Shown piece after piece: positions 52,842 to 64,000 of a stretch of DNA of 64,000 nucleotides. The stretch comes from Shewanella mesophila (GTDB lineage: Bacteria > Pseudomonadota > Gammaproteobacteria > Enterobacterales > Shewanellaceae), in contig NZ_CP080421.1 in assembly GCF_019457515.1 (NCBI RefSeq), positions 2,914,001-2,978,000 of the forward strand. The letters are read 5' to 3'. The notes under the pieces are model-generated. The model was not told where the DNA came from, searched no databases, and was given only the letters and a program-made list of their open reading frames with translations. Each line of letters begins with the position of its first letter. The stretch's first letter is position 1. A program made the translations under genes and the position numbers.

Positions 52842-55409
52842 ATGAACGCAGTTGATATTCAAAGTCTCGAGAAGCATACCCCAATGATGCGTCAATATTT
52901 GACGCTAAAAGCCGAAGCGCCCGATATGTTGCTGTTCTATCGCATGGGTGACTTTTACGAGCTATTCTACGATGATGCCAAGTTAGCATCAGAGTTACTG
53001 GGAATATCCTTAACGGCTCGTGGAAAAAGTGGTGGCAATCCTATCCCTATGGCTGGGATCCCTTACCACGCGGTAGAAGGCTATCTTGCCAAATTAGTGC
53101 AGCTAAGAACATCGGTAGCGATTTGTGAACAAATTGGCGATCCAGCTACATCAAAAGGGCCTGTTGAACGTAAAATAGTACGCATTGTTACGCCAGGGAC
53201 ACTAACTGACGAAGCCTTACTTCAAGAGCGTCAAGATAACCTTTTAGCAGCGGTTTATCACGGAAAAGTCGGCTTTGGCTACGCCACCTTAGACATTTCG
53301 TCAGGCCGATTTGTGGTAACAGAACTCGCCACAACTGAAACATTAGAGGCGGAGCTTCAACGCACGAATCCCGCTGAACTGCTGCATAGTGAAGATTTTA
53401 ATGAGATGGCACTTATTAGTGCTTTTCGCGGCAAACGTCGTCGCCCTGAATGGGAGTTTGACTACGATACCAGCTACAAACTTCTGCTTGAGCAGTTCGG
53501 TACGAAAGATCTCTACGGATTTGGTTTAGGCGATGTTAGGCTGTCGATTCAAGCCGCTGGTTGCTTAATGCAATATGTGAAAGATACCCAGCGTACAGCC
53601 TTACCTCATATCAACTCCATCGTTAGATTTAATCAATGCGACAGCATCATTTTAGATGCTGCAACCCGCAGAAACCTCGAATTGACCAAAAATTTGCAAG
53701 GTGGTACCGATAATACCCTTGCTGCAGTGCTTGATAATACGGCGACCCCCATGGGAAGCCGTATGTTGCAGCGCTGGATCCATGAGCCGCTACGAAACCA
53801 CAACACTATTAGAGCGCGTCATGATGCAGTTGAAGAACTACTTGATTCTGGTGAATTCGACCAACTACACGACCAATTAAAAGCGCTTGGAGACGTAGAG
53901 AGGATCACCGCTCGTTTGGCACTTCGCAGCGCTCGTCCACGAGATTTTGCAAGGCTTCGCCAAGCGCTATCTTTGTTGCCTTCAATTCAGCACTTATTGA
54001 CCCATTACCAAAGTGCCCATCTGGCCGCCTTAGCCAAGAGCCTAGGCGACTTTCCCAGCGAACATGATCTATTGAGCCGTGCCATCGTCGATAATCCCCC
54101 CATGCTGATCCGCGATGGAGGGGTATTGAAGGAAGGCTATAATTCAGAGTTAGACGAATGGCGGGAACTGAGTCGAGGCGCGACAGATTATCTCGAAGAC
54201 CTAGAAGCGAGAGAAAAACAAGCAACTGGCGCATCCACACTTAAAGTGGGTTATAACCGGGTTCATGGTTATTACATCGAAGTCAGCCGCAGAGAATCTC
54301 ACTTGGTACCTATCAGCTACCAACGTAGACAAACTCTTAAAAATACCGAAAGATACATTATCGCTGAGCTAAAAGAGCATGAAGAGAAAGTGCTCTCGAG
54401 TCAGGGCAAAGCCCTTGCACTTGAAAAGCAGCTTTGGGAGGAGCTGTTTGATCTGTTAATGCCTAAACTTTTTGAGCTACAGCAATTTGCACGTGCCGCC
54501 GCCGAACTTGATGTCATTAGTAATTTTGCTGAGCGAGCCGAACTGCTTAATTATAGTCGCCCAGAACTAAGAGCCCAAAGTGGGATACAGATTGAAGCGG
54601 GCCGACATCCCGTCGTTGAACAGGTAAGCCAAACGCCTTTTATTGCCAACCCAGTGCAACTGAGTCCAGAGCGAAGAATGCTCATTGTAACTGGACCTAA
54701 TATGGGCGGTAAATCAACCTACATGCGCCAAGTAGCATTGATTACCCTTATGGCACATATAGGATGTTTTGTTCCTGCTCAGCGAGCATTACTCGGACCA
54801 GTAGATCGCATCTTTACCCGTATTGGCGCCGCCGACGATCTCGCATCGGGACGCTCAACCTTCATGGTAGAGATGACCGAGACAGCAAATATTCTGCATA
54901 ATGCAACACCTGAAAGCTTAGTTCTAATGGATGAAATTGGTCGTGGCACCTCAACTTATGATGGACTATCGCTCGCGTGGGCGGCCGCCGAACATCTGGC
55001 TAGTAGCCTTAAATCAATGACGCTATTTGCAACCCATTACTTTGAATTGACTCAACTGACTGAATCTATGCCTAACGTAGCCAACGTTCATCTAGATGCA
55101 ATAGAACATGGCGACACTATCGCATTTATGCATGCAGTACAGGAGGGCGCGGCGAGTAAAAGCTATGGATTGCAAGTGGCAGCATTAGCAGGTGTCCCCC
55201 AAAAAGTCGTCAACGCGGCGAAACAGAAATTGCATCATTTAGAAAGTCGCGACAGAGATGGAACAGCAGACTCTTCAGGACAACAGATCCTGAGTTTTTC
55301 AGCGCCAGAAGAATCTGCCGTATTAGTGCGATTAGATCAAATAGACCCAGATCAATTAACGGCTAAGCAAGCTTTAGATCTGCTCTATCAGCTAAAACAG
55401 ATCCGCTAG
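52842..55409 (+). CDS. mutS: DNA mismatch repair protein MutS
   Basis: The 855-residue mismatch-recognition ATPase. The mismatch-binding motif [18 protein letters not shown] is at residues 29-46 and the Walker [10 protein letters not shown] is in the C-terminal half, followed by [18 protein letters not shown] and [10 protein letters not shown]. It is divergent from recA; a terminator follows at 55416. Confidence 0.97.
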   Translation: MNAVDIQSLEKHTPMMRQYLTLKAEAPDMLLFYRMGDFYELFYDDAKLASELLGISLTARGKSGGNPIPMAGIPYHAVEGYLAKLVQLRTSVAICEQIGDPATSKGPVERKIVRIVTPGTLTDEALLQERQDNLLAAVYHGKVGFGYATLDISSGRFVVTELATTETLEAELQRTNPAELLHSEDFNEMALISAFRGKRRRPEWEFDYDTSYKLLLEQFGTKDLYGFGLGDVRLSIQAAGCLMQYVKDTQRTALPHINSIVRFNQCDSIILDAATRRNLELTKNLQGGTDNTLAAVLDNTATPMGSRMLQRWIHEPLRNHNTIRARHDAVEELLDSGEFDQLHDQLKALGDVERITARLALRSARPRDFARLRQALSLLPSIQHLLTHYQSAHLAALAKSLGDFPSEHDLLSRAIVDNPPMLIRDGGVLKEGYNSELDEWRELSRGATDYLEDLEAREKQATGASTLKVGYNRVHGYYIEVSRRESHLVPISYQRRQTLKNTERYIIAELKEHEEKVLSSQGKALALEKQLWEELFDLLMPKLFELQQFARAAAELDVISNFAERAELLNYSRPELRAQSGIQIEAGRHPVVEQVSQTPFIANPVQLSPERRMLIVTGPNMGGKSTYMRQVALITLMAHIGCFVPAQRALLGPVDRIFTRIGAADDLASGRSTFMVEMTETANILHNATPESLVLMDEIGRGTSTYDGLSLAWAAAEHLASSLKSMTLFATHYFELTQLTESMPNVANVHLDAIEHGDTIAFMHAVQEGAASKSYGLQVAALAGVPQKVVNAAKQKLHHLESRDRDGTADSSGQQILSFSAPEESAVLVRLDQIDPDQLTAKQALDLLYQLKQIR

Positions 55410-55415
55410 AAAGGA

Positions 55416-55442
55416 AAAAGCGCACTAACTAAGTGCGCTTTT
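55416..55442. terminator. terminator between mutS and rpoS
   Basis: AAAAGCGCACT pairs with AGTGCGCTTTT with an AACTA loop; it can serve both convergent genes. Confidence 0.85.
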
Positions 55443-55550
55443 AAAAATTTAATCGGGGTCGGCTATAATAACGCTGGCATTATTCCTTAACGCGCACGCT
55501 ACCTCATCAATGCTAAGCCTACACCCCTAACTCTCTTACTATGCTCTCAT

Positions 55551-56525
55551 TTACACGCGGAAAATGGCTTCTACCGATAGACCTTGTGCTCCCAACAGAT
55601 CACGAAGACGTTTCAACGCTTCCACTTGGATCTGACGTACTCGCTCACGGGTAAGACCAATCTCTTTGCCCACATTCTCTAATGTAGATGGCTCGTATCC
55701 TAACAAACCAAAACGACGAGCTAATACTTCTCTTTGTTTACTATTTAATTCATCTAACCAACGTACAACCGACTTAGACATATCCTCGTCCTGAACCTTA
55801 TAGTCAGGTCCGACGCTGTCGTCATCAGCTAAAACGTCCAGCAGTGCTTTGTCGTTATCGCCGCCAAGCGGTGTATCAACAGAGGTTATACGCTCGTTTA
55901 GCTTCAACATACGACTGACATCGCTGCTTGGTAGATCTAGCTGTTCGGCGATCTCTTCCGCTGTAGGCTCATGATCGAGTTTATGCGCCAATTCACGAGC
56001 AGTACGCAAATAGACATTTAACTCTTTAACTACATGAATAGGTAAACGAATCGTACGAGTTTGGTTCATTATTGCTCGTTCAATCGTTTGTCTAATCCAC
56101 CAGGTCGCATAAGTAGAAAAACGGAAACCACGCTCAGGATCAAACTTCTCAACTGCACGAATTAGGCCCAAATTACCTTCTTCGATAAGATCTAACAGTG
56201 CTAGCCCACGATTGTTATAACGACGTGCAATTTTTACGACGAGCCTGAGATTACTCTCAATCATACGGTTTCGAGATTTAGCGCAGCCCTTGAGGGACTT
56301 GCGTGAAAAATAAACCTCTTCCTCCGCGCTCAATAGGGGGGAAAATCCAATCTCACCCAGATATAGCTGAGTGGCATCTAAGTTTTTTTGCAAATCTTCT
56401 TGTACTTGTTGTTCTAGTTCAGCCTCTTTTGCAATCTCTTTGCTATCCATTAATGAAACGTCAGACTCATTCTTTGATAAGTCCACCAAGGGCTCCGCAA
56501 AGGCGGTAGATTTTGTTCGACCCAT
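55551..56525 (-). CDS. rpoS: RNA polymerase sigma S
   Basis: The stationary-phase sigma factor, 324 residues. Conserved regions: 1.2 to 2.4 include [67 protein letters not shown], and region 4 is [20 protein letters not shown]. The start at 56525 ([12 protein letters not shown]) has GGGAG about eight bases upstream; a frame to 56540 is unsupported. It lies downstream of nlpD, within which a promoter is expected, as in E. coli. Confidence 0.96.
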   Translation of the reverse strand: MGRTKSTAFAEPLVDLSKNESDVSLMDSKEIAKEAELEQQVQEDLQKNLDATQLYLGEIGFSPLLSAEEEVYFSRKSLKGCAKSRNRMIESNLRLVVKIARRYNNRGLALLDLIEEGNLGLIRAVEKFDPERGFRFSTYATWWIRQTIERAIMNQTRTIRLPIHVVKELNVYLRTARELAHKLDHEPTAEEIAEQLDLPSSDVSRMLKLNERITSVDTPLGGDNDKALLDVLADDDSVGPDYKVQDEDMSKSVVRWLDELNSKQREVLARRFGLLGYEPSTLENVGKEIGLTRERVRQIQVEALKRLRDLLGAQGLSVEAIFRV

Positions 56526-56602
56526 AATAATATCTCCCAAATTTTACGTAATAATTTACTGCACTTTTCTATCCTCCAATTGCCAAATGGCTCCTAAAAA
56601 AA

Positions 56603-57550
56603 TTATATTTTAGGTAAATATTTAAGTGGGTCTACAGATTTGCCATGATACCGAATCTCAAAATGCAGCATCACTTTATTGGTACCCGTTTGCCCCATAC
56701 TCGCAACAGTTTGTCCTGCTGTAACGAATTGCTTTTCCTTAACTAAGATTTTATCTGCATGAGCATAAGCACTTAAATAATCATCGCTATGCTTAATGAT
56801 CACTAGATTGCCATACCCTCGAAGCGCGTTACCAGCATAAACAACACGTCCATCTGCTGCAGCCTGAATACGATCTCCTCGAGAACCAGCTATCTTAATT
56901 CCTTTATTTCCCTGCTCGTTGGCAGAAAATTTACCAATCAACTTGCCTTTAACAGGCCAAAACCATCGATACACTTTAGGAGGTAAATTGGATTTCGGCT
57001 TGCGGATAACCTCGTTAACATTTTGTTGACCGTTTGTAACAGAGTACGCAGAATTGTGACCATGATCAAGCTGTTTTTTTGACGATGTCACTTTTTGTTC
57101 CTTTGGTACAGGAATATCTTTAACCGTATGTTTTTTAACTATATTTTCAGTTGCCCCCACAACTTTAGGCGTACTCTTTGCTGATGATTTGTTTGTAACA
57201 GAGCTTGTCGAATTAAGCTTCAACACCTGCCCAGGATAGATGGTATAAGGCTTCCTTAGCCCATTGCGCCTAGCAATATCAACGAAATCTTTATTTGCAG
57301 CCCAAGAGATCGAATATAAAGTATCGCCCTTTTTTACTTTATACTGGTCAGAGGTAAGACCTCCTCTTTTATAGGCTTTTTTTACAGGAGGGTTGATGCT
57401 AACAACAGGTGCTGGCGTATTAGCTTTAAAACTACAGCCCGCAAACGCTATTGTCATAAAAACAATAAATACTCGGGCTATCCGCACTCTTATAGTGAAA
57501 AGCTTAATCGTTTTACCTCTTTGATTGATAAATATATCTGCAATAGACAA
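56603..57550 (-). CDS. nlpD: NlpD lipoprotein, LysM and degenerate LytM
   Basis: A 315-residue lipoprotein (lipobox FAGC, then SFKANTPAP). The LysM domain is YKVKKGDTLYSISWAANKDF, followed by a polar linker, then an M23-type domain RIQAAADGRVVYAGNALRGYGNLVIIKHSDDYLSAYAHAD. The zinc ligands of active M23 enzymes are altered: HxxxD is replaced by KGIKIAGSRGD and the last HxH by LHFEIR, so it is an amidase activator (AmiC type) rather than an enzyme. The start is uncertain: a TTG at 57550 has a weak site and a GTG at 57487 is the alternative. Confidence 0.92.
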   Translation of the reverse strand: MSIADIFINQRGKTIKLFTIRVRIARVFIVFMTIAFAGCSFKANTPAPVVSINPPVKKAYKRGGLTSDQYKVKKGDTLYSISWAANKDFVDIARRNGLRKPYTIYPGQVLKLNSTSSVTNKSSAKSTPKVVGATENIVKKHTVKDIPVPKEQKVTSSKKQLDHGHNSAYSVTNGQQNVNEVIRKPKSNLPPKVYRWFWPVKGKLIGKFSANEQGNKGIKIAGSRGDRIQAAADGRVVYAGNALRGYGNLVIIKHSDDYLSAYAHADKILVKEKQFVTAGQTVASMGQTGTNKVMLHFEIRYHGKSVDPLKYLPKI

Positions 57551-57571
57551 CTTATTATAACCACTGAGACA

Positions 57572-58207
57572 TCAGGCAAGCTCACCGTTGACCAAGGGGA
57601 CAAATTTGACCATCTCAATTGTATCGGTAAGATACCCAGAGTCGGATCGAGTCACGCGAAGTAGCTGTTGGACTTCCTCACCTACAGGAATGATTAACAC
57701 TCCATTAGGCGCCAACTGTTCTAACAAGGCTTGAGGCAGGCTACTAGCAGCAGCCGTCACCATAATAGCATCGAAAGGCCCCTTATTAGCCCAGCCTTGC
57801 CAGCCGTCGCCATATTTGAATGAGACATTATGCAGATCTAGGCGCTTTAAACGTTGCCGAGCCTGAATCTGTAGGCTCTTAATCCGCTCTACGGTACATA
57901 GCTGATCAACCAATTGCGCTAATATAGCCGCTTGATATCCAGAGCCCGTGCCAATTTCTAATACCTTTCTAGGCTTAGACTCAAGCAACAACTCGGTCAT
58001 TCTCGCCACTATATAGGGCTGAGATATGGTCTGGCCTTGCCCAATAGGTAGTGCGGTATTTTCGTAGGCTTTATGCCCCAATGCGGCATCAAGAAATAGC
58101 TCTCTAGGCGTCTTTGCTACCGCCGAAAGTACGTCTACATTGGCAATACCAGAGCCTTGTAGACTTCTTGCTAAATTTAATGCTGATGTGGTGGCAACAC
58201 CGTTCAT
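57572..58207 (-). CDS. pcm: protein-L-isoaspartate O-methyltransferase
   Basis: A 211-residue repair methyltransferase for isomerised aspartate. The SAM site is [17 protein letters not shown], and the signature [12 protein letters not shown] precedes it. It overlaps surE by four bases, which indicates translational coupling. Confidence 0.96.
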   Translation of the reverse strand: MNGVATTSALNLARSLQGSGIANVDVLSAVAKTPRELFLDAALGHKAYENTALPIGQGQTISQPYIVARMTELLLESKPRKVLEIGTGSGYQAAILAQLVDQLCTVERIKSLQIQARQRLKRLDLHNVSFKYGDGWQGWANKGPFDAIMVTAAASSLPQALLEQLAPNGVLIIPVGEEVQQLLRVTRSDSGYLTDTIEMVKFVPLVNGELA

Positions 58208-58953
58208 AGTTGTTCAATCCATTGTTTCATTGTTGAAAGCTGTTCATAAGCGGTCAAATCCACCGTTAGTGGGGTCACAGAAACATAACCATTGGCCACA
58301 GCATGAAAGTCGGTACCTTCGCTCGCATCTTGCTCTTCACCAGGAGGGCCGAGCCAAAAGATCTCTCTTCCTGCAGGGTCTAATGTTCGCACCATACCTT
58401 CTGCTCTATGCCTAGCACCAAGGCGAGTAACCTTGATCCCCTTAATCTCCTCAAAGGGCAAATCGGGAACATTAACATTCAATATTTGATCGTTAGCGAT
58501 TGGTTTATCGATTAACCCAGCCACAACCTTACAGGCGATCTTCGCTGCGGTATCATAATGAAGCAGCTCTTTACCCACTAATGAGATGGCGATCGCAGGA
58601 AGCCCTAGAAATCGTCCCTCCATCGCGGCAGCCACGGTACCAGAATATAGTGTATCATCGCCCATATTCGCTCCAGCATTGATGCCTGAAACGACAATAT
58701 TGGGTTCATCATGGTACAGTTCTCGAATTGCCAAATGGACACAATCAGTGGGTGTCCCACTGACTGAGACATAACCATTTCCTAACTTATTAATTCGCAA
58801 AGGATTAGTCAAGGTTAAAGAGTTACTGGCCCCAGAACAATTGCGATCAGGGCCTACCGTCATCACATCATAATGCTGCGCCAACGCTTCTGATAAAGCT
58901 GCAATACCTGGAGCCCCAACACCGTCGTCATTACTTACTAATATTCTAATCAT
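58204..58953 (-). CDS. surE: 5'/3'-nucleotidase SurE
   Basis: A 249-residue stationary-phase survival nucleotidase, hydrolysing nucleoside monophosphates. The metal site is [14 protein letters not shown] at the N-terminus, with [17 protein letters not shown] and [14 protein letters not shown]. The start at 58953 is chosen because the family begins [11 protein letters not shown]; a frame to 59001 would add 16 residues inside truD. It overlaps truD by eight bases. Confidence 0.96.
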   Translation of the reverse strand: MIRILVSNDDGVGAPGIAALSEALAQHYDVMTVGPDRNCSGASNSLTLTNPLRINKLGNGYVSVSGTPTDCVHLAIRELYHDEPNIVVSGINAGANMGDDTLYSGTVAAAMEGRFLGLPAIAISLVGKELLHYDTAAKIACKVVAGLIDKPIANDQILNVNVPDLPFEEIKGIKVTRLGARHRAEGMVRTLDPAGREIFWLGPPGEEQDASEGTDFHAVANGYVSVTPLTVDLTAYEQLSTMKQWIEQL

Positions 58954-60010
58954 TACCACTAACGCCTTGAGCTGATCGCCTAGCTTTAAACTCTCTGTCA
59001 TTCACATCTTCATATTGAGCCAACTCTCTTAACACTGAAGTTGCAAAACACCCAGCAGGCAGAGCAAATTTAAGCACTAAGGTATCGCCTTCAACCTCAT
59101 AGCACAAATTCTGAGGTTCAAGTAGTAGAGTGCGACGCTCTTGATTCAAGCCTGCTTGCTCAAGACCAATACAATCCTCATTTAATCTATCCGATATGGA
59201 TGTCTCGAACGCTAATGCTTCCCCCTGAGACAGGGCTTGCCCCCTGCCCCACAGTGGCGCAGACAATTGAATATCTTTCTGCGCTAAACGTCCCAATAAC
59301 TCTTCGTCCCAAGGATTGGCAACAAAATAACTTTTACTGCCCGCTAACATGACACAATCACCATCGAGCACTTGAGTACCAAACATAGCTAACCTTGTGG
59401 AGACCATTTCATTAAAAATATGCGAGCGAACTGCTGACAAGTACATACTGCGCTTATTGCGATCTTTAACGTTACGACCGGCGAGCATTTGACGCCCAAA
59501 AATCAAGTTTTTGCCATCGTGGCCAAAGCGTTGTTCGCCAAAGTAGTTGGGCACCCCTGTTTGCTTTACAAGCCCGATGCGCTTAATCATATCTTCAATA
59601 TCAGATACCCCTCTCAAGGTGAGGGTAAATCGATTACCCGCTAACGCGCCTGTTCGCAATTTCTTACTGTGACGGCTACTACTAATAATCGTTAACTGTT
59701 CGCTATTAAGATCATCCCATTGAGGTGTTTCTTTCCCTGGAATTCGCACCCCAAACCATTGAGTCGTTATGGCGTTTTTATCTTTCTGTCCCGCAAACGT
59801 GACCTCTTTCGGGTGCACCCCAGCAAAGCTAGATAGCATTCTAGCCACATCGGCGGTATTTAACCCCTGTTTGCGAACATGGATCATATGGTGCTCACCT
59901 TCGCCTGTGGGCAAAAATGGTAAGATCTCCTCAACCATAAAATCACTGTGATGAGTACGTAAATCGGCACTCGATTGAGGTTGACCATGTAAATAGTGAA
60001 GTGAACTCAT
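58946..60010 (-). CDS. truD: tRNA pseudouridine synthase TruD
   Basis: The 354-residue enzyme that makes pseudouridine-13 in tRNA-Glu. The catalytic aspartate is in [17 protein letters not shown]. The central insertion and [16 protein letters not shown] follow. It overlaps surE by eight bases and starts 12 bases after ispF. Confidence 0.95.
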   Translation of the reverse strand: MSSLHYLHGQPQSSADLRTHHSDFMVEEILPFLPTGEGEHHMIHVRKQGLNTADVARMLSSFAGVHPKEVTFAGQKDKNAITTQWFGVRIPGKETPQWDDLNSEQLTIISSSRHSKKLRTGALAGNRFTLTLRGVSDIEDMIKRIGLVKQTGVPNYFGEQRFGHDGKNLIFGRQMLAGRNVKDRNKRSMYLSAVRSHIFNEMVSTRLAMFGTQVLDGDCVMLAGSKSYFVANPWDEELLGRLAQKDIQLSAPLWGRGQALSQGEALAFETSISDRLNEDCIGLEQAGLNQERRTLLLEPQNLCYEVEGDTLVLKFALPAGCFATSVLRELAQYEDVNDREFKARRSAQGVSGND

Positions 60011-60022
60011 AAAATTCTCGTG

Positions 60023-60505
60023 TTAAATATCTTTAGTCATCAGCACAACGGCTTCGACTGCAATGCCTTCTTTGCGCCCGGTGAAACCAAGTTTTTCTGT
60101 CGTGGTTGCCTTGACGTTGATCGCGTCAATATCACAGAGTAAGTCTTCAGCTAAACAGACTCTTATCGCTTCTATATGTGGCAACATCTTTGGTGCCTGA
60201 GCTATCACAGTGACATCGAGATTGCCTAAACAATATCCTTTATCCACGGCCAGTTGATAGCAGTGACGCAGCAACACTCGGCTGTCGGCACCTTTAAACT
60301 CAGGATCGGTATCAGGAAAATGTTTACCAATGTCTCCCAATGCCATCGCACCAAGAATCGCATCAGAGATAGCATGCAATACCACGTCGCCATCAGAGTG
60401 GGCGACAAGCCCGGTATCATAAGGGACTTCGACACCACCTAGAATAAGTGGTAAATCACCACCAAATTTGTGTACGTCAAACCCATGGCCAATGCGAATA
60501 TTCAT
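60023..60505 (-). CDS. ispF: MECDP synthase IspF
   Basis: The 160-residue 2-C-methyl-D-erythritol 2,4-cyclodiphosphate synthase of the isoprenoid (MEP) pathway. Zinc ligands lie in GHGFDVHKF and [11 protein letters not shown]. It follows ispD after a 59 base gap and is in the same series of minus-strand genes. Confidence 0.97.
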   Translation of the reverse strand: MNIRIGHGFDVHKFGGDLPLILGGVEVPYDTGLVAHSDGDVVLHAISDAILGAMALGDIGKHFPDTDPEFKGADSRVLLRHCYQLAVDKGYCLGNLDVTVIAQAPKMLPHIEAIRVCLAEDLLCDIDAINVKATTTEKLGFTGRKEGIAVEAVVLMTKDI

Positions 60506-60564
60506 ATTATTCCCTGTATAACTAGCTCACGACTAAGCCTAATCGTTATGATTGAAATTGTGGT

Positions 60565-61278
60565 TCAAAATAAGTTTTGATGTAAAAACAACGCTGCCAG
60601 ACGAAGGTCATCAGGGTGAGTCACCTTTATATTGTCTGCTCGCCCAGAAACCAATTGTGGTCTAAAACCAGCCCACTCCATAGCCGATGCCTCATCGGTA
60701 ATGCTTATGCCATTTGCCAGTGCCTGAGTTAAATTATCCCTAAGACTCGCAACAGGAAAAAGCTGAGGAGTTAATGCATGCCACAAGTTATCACGACAAA
60801 CCGTTTGCTCTATATCGCCTTGGCTGTTGCTACGCTTCATGGTATCTCGTACTGGCATAGCCAAAATAGCACCTTGAGGCGGTTCATCATCTTGGATCTG
60901 CCGCTCAGCGACAGCAATCAATTGATCGATATCACTCGGATGCAAACATGGCCGAGCAGCATCATGCACCAGCGCCCAAGCAGACTGAGGCGCACAAGAT
61001 AAACCCGCTAAAACAGAATCGGCGCGCTCTTTGCCTCCCTCAACCACTTTCAGTTTTGGGTCATTTGCCTGAGGTAACTGAGCAAAATAGGAGTCGTTAG
61101 GGCTAAGAGCCACTATCACTTGGGCTATTTTAGGATGTTTAAGCAGAGCATCTAGGGTGTGAGCAATAATAGGCTGCTCATTTAACATCAAGTATTGCTT
61201 AGGAATTTCGGCGCCCATACGACTGCCGATCCCAGCTGCTGGTACTATAGCTACAAGATGTTCAATAATTTGATTCAT
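60565..61278 (-). CDS. ispD: CDP-ME synthase IspD
   Basis: The 237-residue 2-C-methyl-D-erythritol 4-phosphate cytidylyltransferase of the MEP pathway. The nucleotide-binding signature is VPAAGIGSRMGAEIPKQYLML, and VHDAARPCL follows. It begins 63 bases after ftsB. Confidence 0.97.
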   Translation of the reverse strand: MNQIIEHLVAIVPAAGIGSRMGAEIPKQYLMLNEQPIIAHTLDALLKHPKIAQVIVALSPNDSYFAQLPQANDPKLKVVEGGKERADSVLAGLSCAPQSAWALVHDAARPCLHPSDIDQLIAVAERQIQDDEPPQGAILAMPVRDTMKRSNSQGDIEQTVCRDNLWHALTPQLFPVASLRDNLTQALANGISITDEASAMEWAGFRPQLVSGRADNIKVTHPDDLRLAALFLHQNLF

Positions 61279-61341
61279 TTATTTAAACTCATATCACGCC
61301 AAATCATCTAATGATTCAACGAGCCAGTTGCACAAGATGAT

Positions 61342-61641
61342 TTACCGATTGATGTCCCCATTACGCTGAGGTTCGCCCACGACACGAAAAAAAGTTTCTC
61401 CTTGCTTAACCATACCAAGCTCATTTCTCGCGCGCTCTTCTAACGCTTCGGTGCCACGACGAAGATCAATGATCTCCTCTTTAAGCACTTGGTTTCGCTC
61501 TATCAATTTGGCGTTACTTTGACGTTGCAGCTTTATCTGCTCTTGCAGTTGAAATGATTCAGGCAGGCTATTTTCTCCCACCCAGAGTCTGTACTGAAGT
61601 AGGCAAAACAGAACTATTATGGCTATTAGAAGTCGCTTCAT
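61342..61641 (-). CDS. ftsB: cell division protein FtsB
   Basis: A 99-residue bitopic division protein. One transmembrane segment (RLLIAIIVLFCLLQYRLWV) is followed by a coiled coil (LQEQIKLQRQSNAKLIERNQVLKEEI). It joins FtsL and FtsQ in the divisome. It is first in the ftsB-ispD-ispF-truD series. Confidence 0.95.
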   Translation of the reverse strand: MKRLLIAIIVLFCLLQYRLWVGENSLPESFQLQEQIKLQRQSNAKLIERNQVLKEEIIDLRRGTEALEERARNELGMVKQGETFFRVVGEPQRNGDINR

Positions 61642-61687
61642 CCTTAATGGCTATATCACTATTAGAAAGTCTGAAGAGATATTACAA

Positions 61688-61716
61688 CAAAAAAGGCCAC
61701 CAAGTGGTGACCTTTT
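61688..61716 (-). terminator. terminator of eno
   Basis: GGTCACCAC/GGTGGCC-type stem (61695-61712, nine pairs with a two base loop) followed on the minus strand by six T residues; 26 bases past eno. Confidence 0.9.
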
Positions 61717-61741
61717 CATAAATTATTGGCTAATTAGCAAA

Positions 61742-63070
<1,329 letters not shown>

Positions 63071-63117
63071 TTAATGCAAAACTAAAATTGTTATCGCTAA
63101 ATTTACATCATCTGAAA

Positions 63118-63156
63118 CAAAAAAGCCGCCTCCGGCACTCGGAAGCGGCTCTTGTT
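63118..63156 (-). terminator. terminator of pyrG
   Basis: AGCCGCCTCCG (63124-63134) pairs with CTCGGAAGCGGCT-side bases to form an 11 bp imperfect stem, followed by a run of T residues on the minus strand. It lies between the pyrG stop and eno. Confidence 0.88.
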
Positions 63157-63162
63157 TAAATA

Positions 63163-64000
63163 TTAGCCCAAATCGCGTTTTTGGTACGCGGCGGCTGCTG
63201 CAACGAAACCTTCGAACAATGGCTGACCATCGCGAGGTGTTGATGTAAATTCAGGATGGAATTGACCTGCCACAAACCAAGGATGGTTAGGGAGCTCAAT
63301 CATCTCTACAAGCTGACGGTCAGATGATAGACCACTAAATACTAGGCCAGCTTTTTCTAAACGTTCTCTGTACGTGTTGTTCACTTCGTAACGGTGACGG
63401 TGACGCTCTACACAGGTTAGCCCCTTGTAAGCTGCTGCCGCTTTGGTTCCTTCGATCAGATGACAAAGCTGCGCACCAAGGCGCATAGTGCCACCTAAAT
63501 CAGATGCTTCATGACGTTGTTCGATATTACCTTCTTCGTCAATCCATTCTGTGATCAAACCCACAACTGGGTGAGGAGTCTCTTTGTTGAACTCGGTTGA
63601 ATGCGCATTTTCTAACCCAGCAACATGGCGAGCAAACTCAATCAAAGCCACTTGCATACCTAAACAGATACCGAAATAAGGCAAATTGTTCTCGCGAGCA
63701 AACTTGGCAGCAAAGATCTTACCTTCTACGCCACGCTCACCAAAGCCACCAGGCACTAGGATACCGTCGAGTCCTTGCAGAACTTCTTCACCCTTAGCTT
63801 CAACCGTTTGAGAGTCGATATACTTGATGTTTACCGACACACGGTTAAATAAACCAGCATGTTTTAGGGCTTCGTTTACTGACTTATAAGCATCAGGCAG
63901 TTCAATATACTTACCGACCATACCAATAGTCACTTCACCGGTAGGATTCGCTTCTTGATAGATAACGTTTTCCCATTCAGACAGATCCGCTTCTTTGCAC
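63163..64000 (-). CDS. pyrG: CTP synthase (C-terminal part)
   Basis: The glutamine amidotransferase half of CTP synthase, open at the right window edge; the frame continues upstream past 64000 with no stop. Visible are the linker segment [29 protein letters not shown], then the class I amidotransferase active site [16 protein letters not shown] (the nucleophile cysteine) and [19 protein letters not shown] (His and Glu of the triad). The N-terminal synthase domain lies outside. Confidence 0.97.
   Translation of the reverse strand, partial: CKEADLSEWENVIYQEANPTGEVTIGMVGKYIELPDAYKSVNEALKHAGLFNRVSVNIKYIDSQTVEAKGEEVLQGLDGILVPGGFGERGVEGKIFAAKFARENNLPYFGICLGMQVALIEFARHVAGLENAHSTEFNKETPHPVVGLITEWIDEEGNIEQRHEASDLGGTMRLGAQLCHLIEGTKAAAAYKGLTCVERHRHRYEVNNTYRERLEKAGLVFSGLSSDRQLVEMIELPNHPWFVAGQFHPEFTSTPRDGQPLFEGFVAAAAAYQKRDLG

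Overview
The window is a stretch of a gammaproteobacterial chromosome, almost certainly a marine Shewanella. The signs are the tmRNA tag ANDDNYALAA, the alaS-csrA-tRNA(Ser/Arg) cluster, the mutS/recA/rpoS/nlpD/pcm/surE/truD/ispF/ispD/ftsB/eno/pyrG order, an Na+ oxaloacetate decarboxylase operon (oadGAB), and miniature repeats with the terminal repeat ATACCAATCAGTATAA that I associate with Shewanella genomes. There is no prophage, integron, CRISPR array or full insertion sequence. The DNA is core chromosome with small accessory islands.

Layout, 1-13.6 kb: an NrfJ-like periplasmic protein, a DUF3820 protein, an orphan ParA plus ribbon-helix-helix-like partner (ParF/ParG-like), an mtfA-type peptidase gene broken by a one-base deletion in a T run, an NTF2-like secreted protein, an HDOD-GAF regulator and the glyoxylate shunt (aceB-aceA). 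A 1.4 kb gene-poor region with regulatory palindromes and a 418 bp MITE-like element follows. Next comes the most interesting locus, a three-gene unit on the minus strand (13584 to 10688): a SonM-type borosin N-methyltransferase, its small SonA-type precursor, and a TPR-transmembrane-GGDEF diguanylate cyclase.

14-27 kb: bamE, rnfH, ratA, smpB and tmRNA. After these comes an operon of a small membrane protein, an SbtA-type bicarbonate transporter, purE and purK, with a divergent LysR regulator. Then follow DoxX, Ohr with two matching palindromic operators, a twice-frameshifted deuterolysin-propeptide-like pseudogene, a Tat-exported carotenoid oxygenase with a DUF2141 partner, a NarL-type two-component pair and HPF.

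27-46 kb: a tricorn-like protease, a sigma factor with a putative membrane anti-sigma partner, a second purE paralogue, a transglycosylase lipoprotein, gshA, an M16 peptidase lipoprotein, a YqaA/DedA-like protein, a DAACS symporter, small conserved proteins, and oadGAB. Both oadGAB and aceBA are preceded by a PdhR-like operator with the identical core TTGGTCTTACCAA, suggesting joint pyruvate-linked control of C4/C2 carbon flow.

46-64 kb: six tRNA genes (Ser-GCT, four Arg-ACG, Ser-GCT), csrA, a 270 bp second MITE-like element in the csrA-alaS gap where many relatives carry lysC, then alaS, recX, recA (with a clean LexA box), divergent mutS, and the long minus-strand series rpoS, nlpD, pcm, surE, truD, ispF, ispD, ftsB, eno and the C-terminal part of pyrG, which runs off the right edge.
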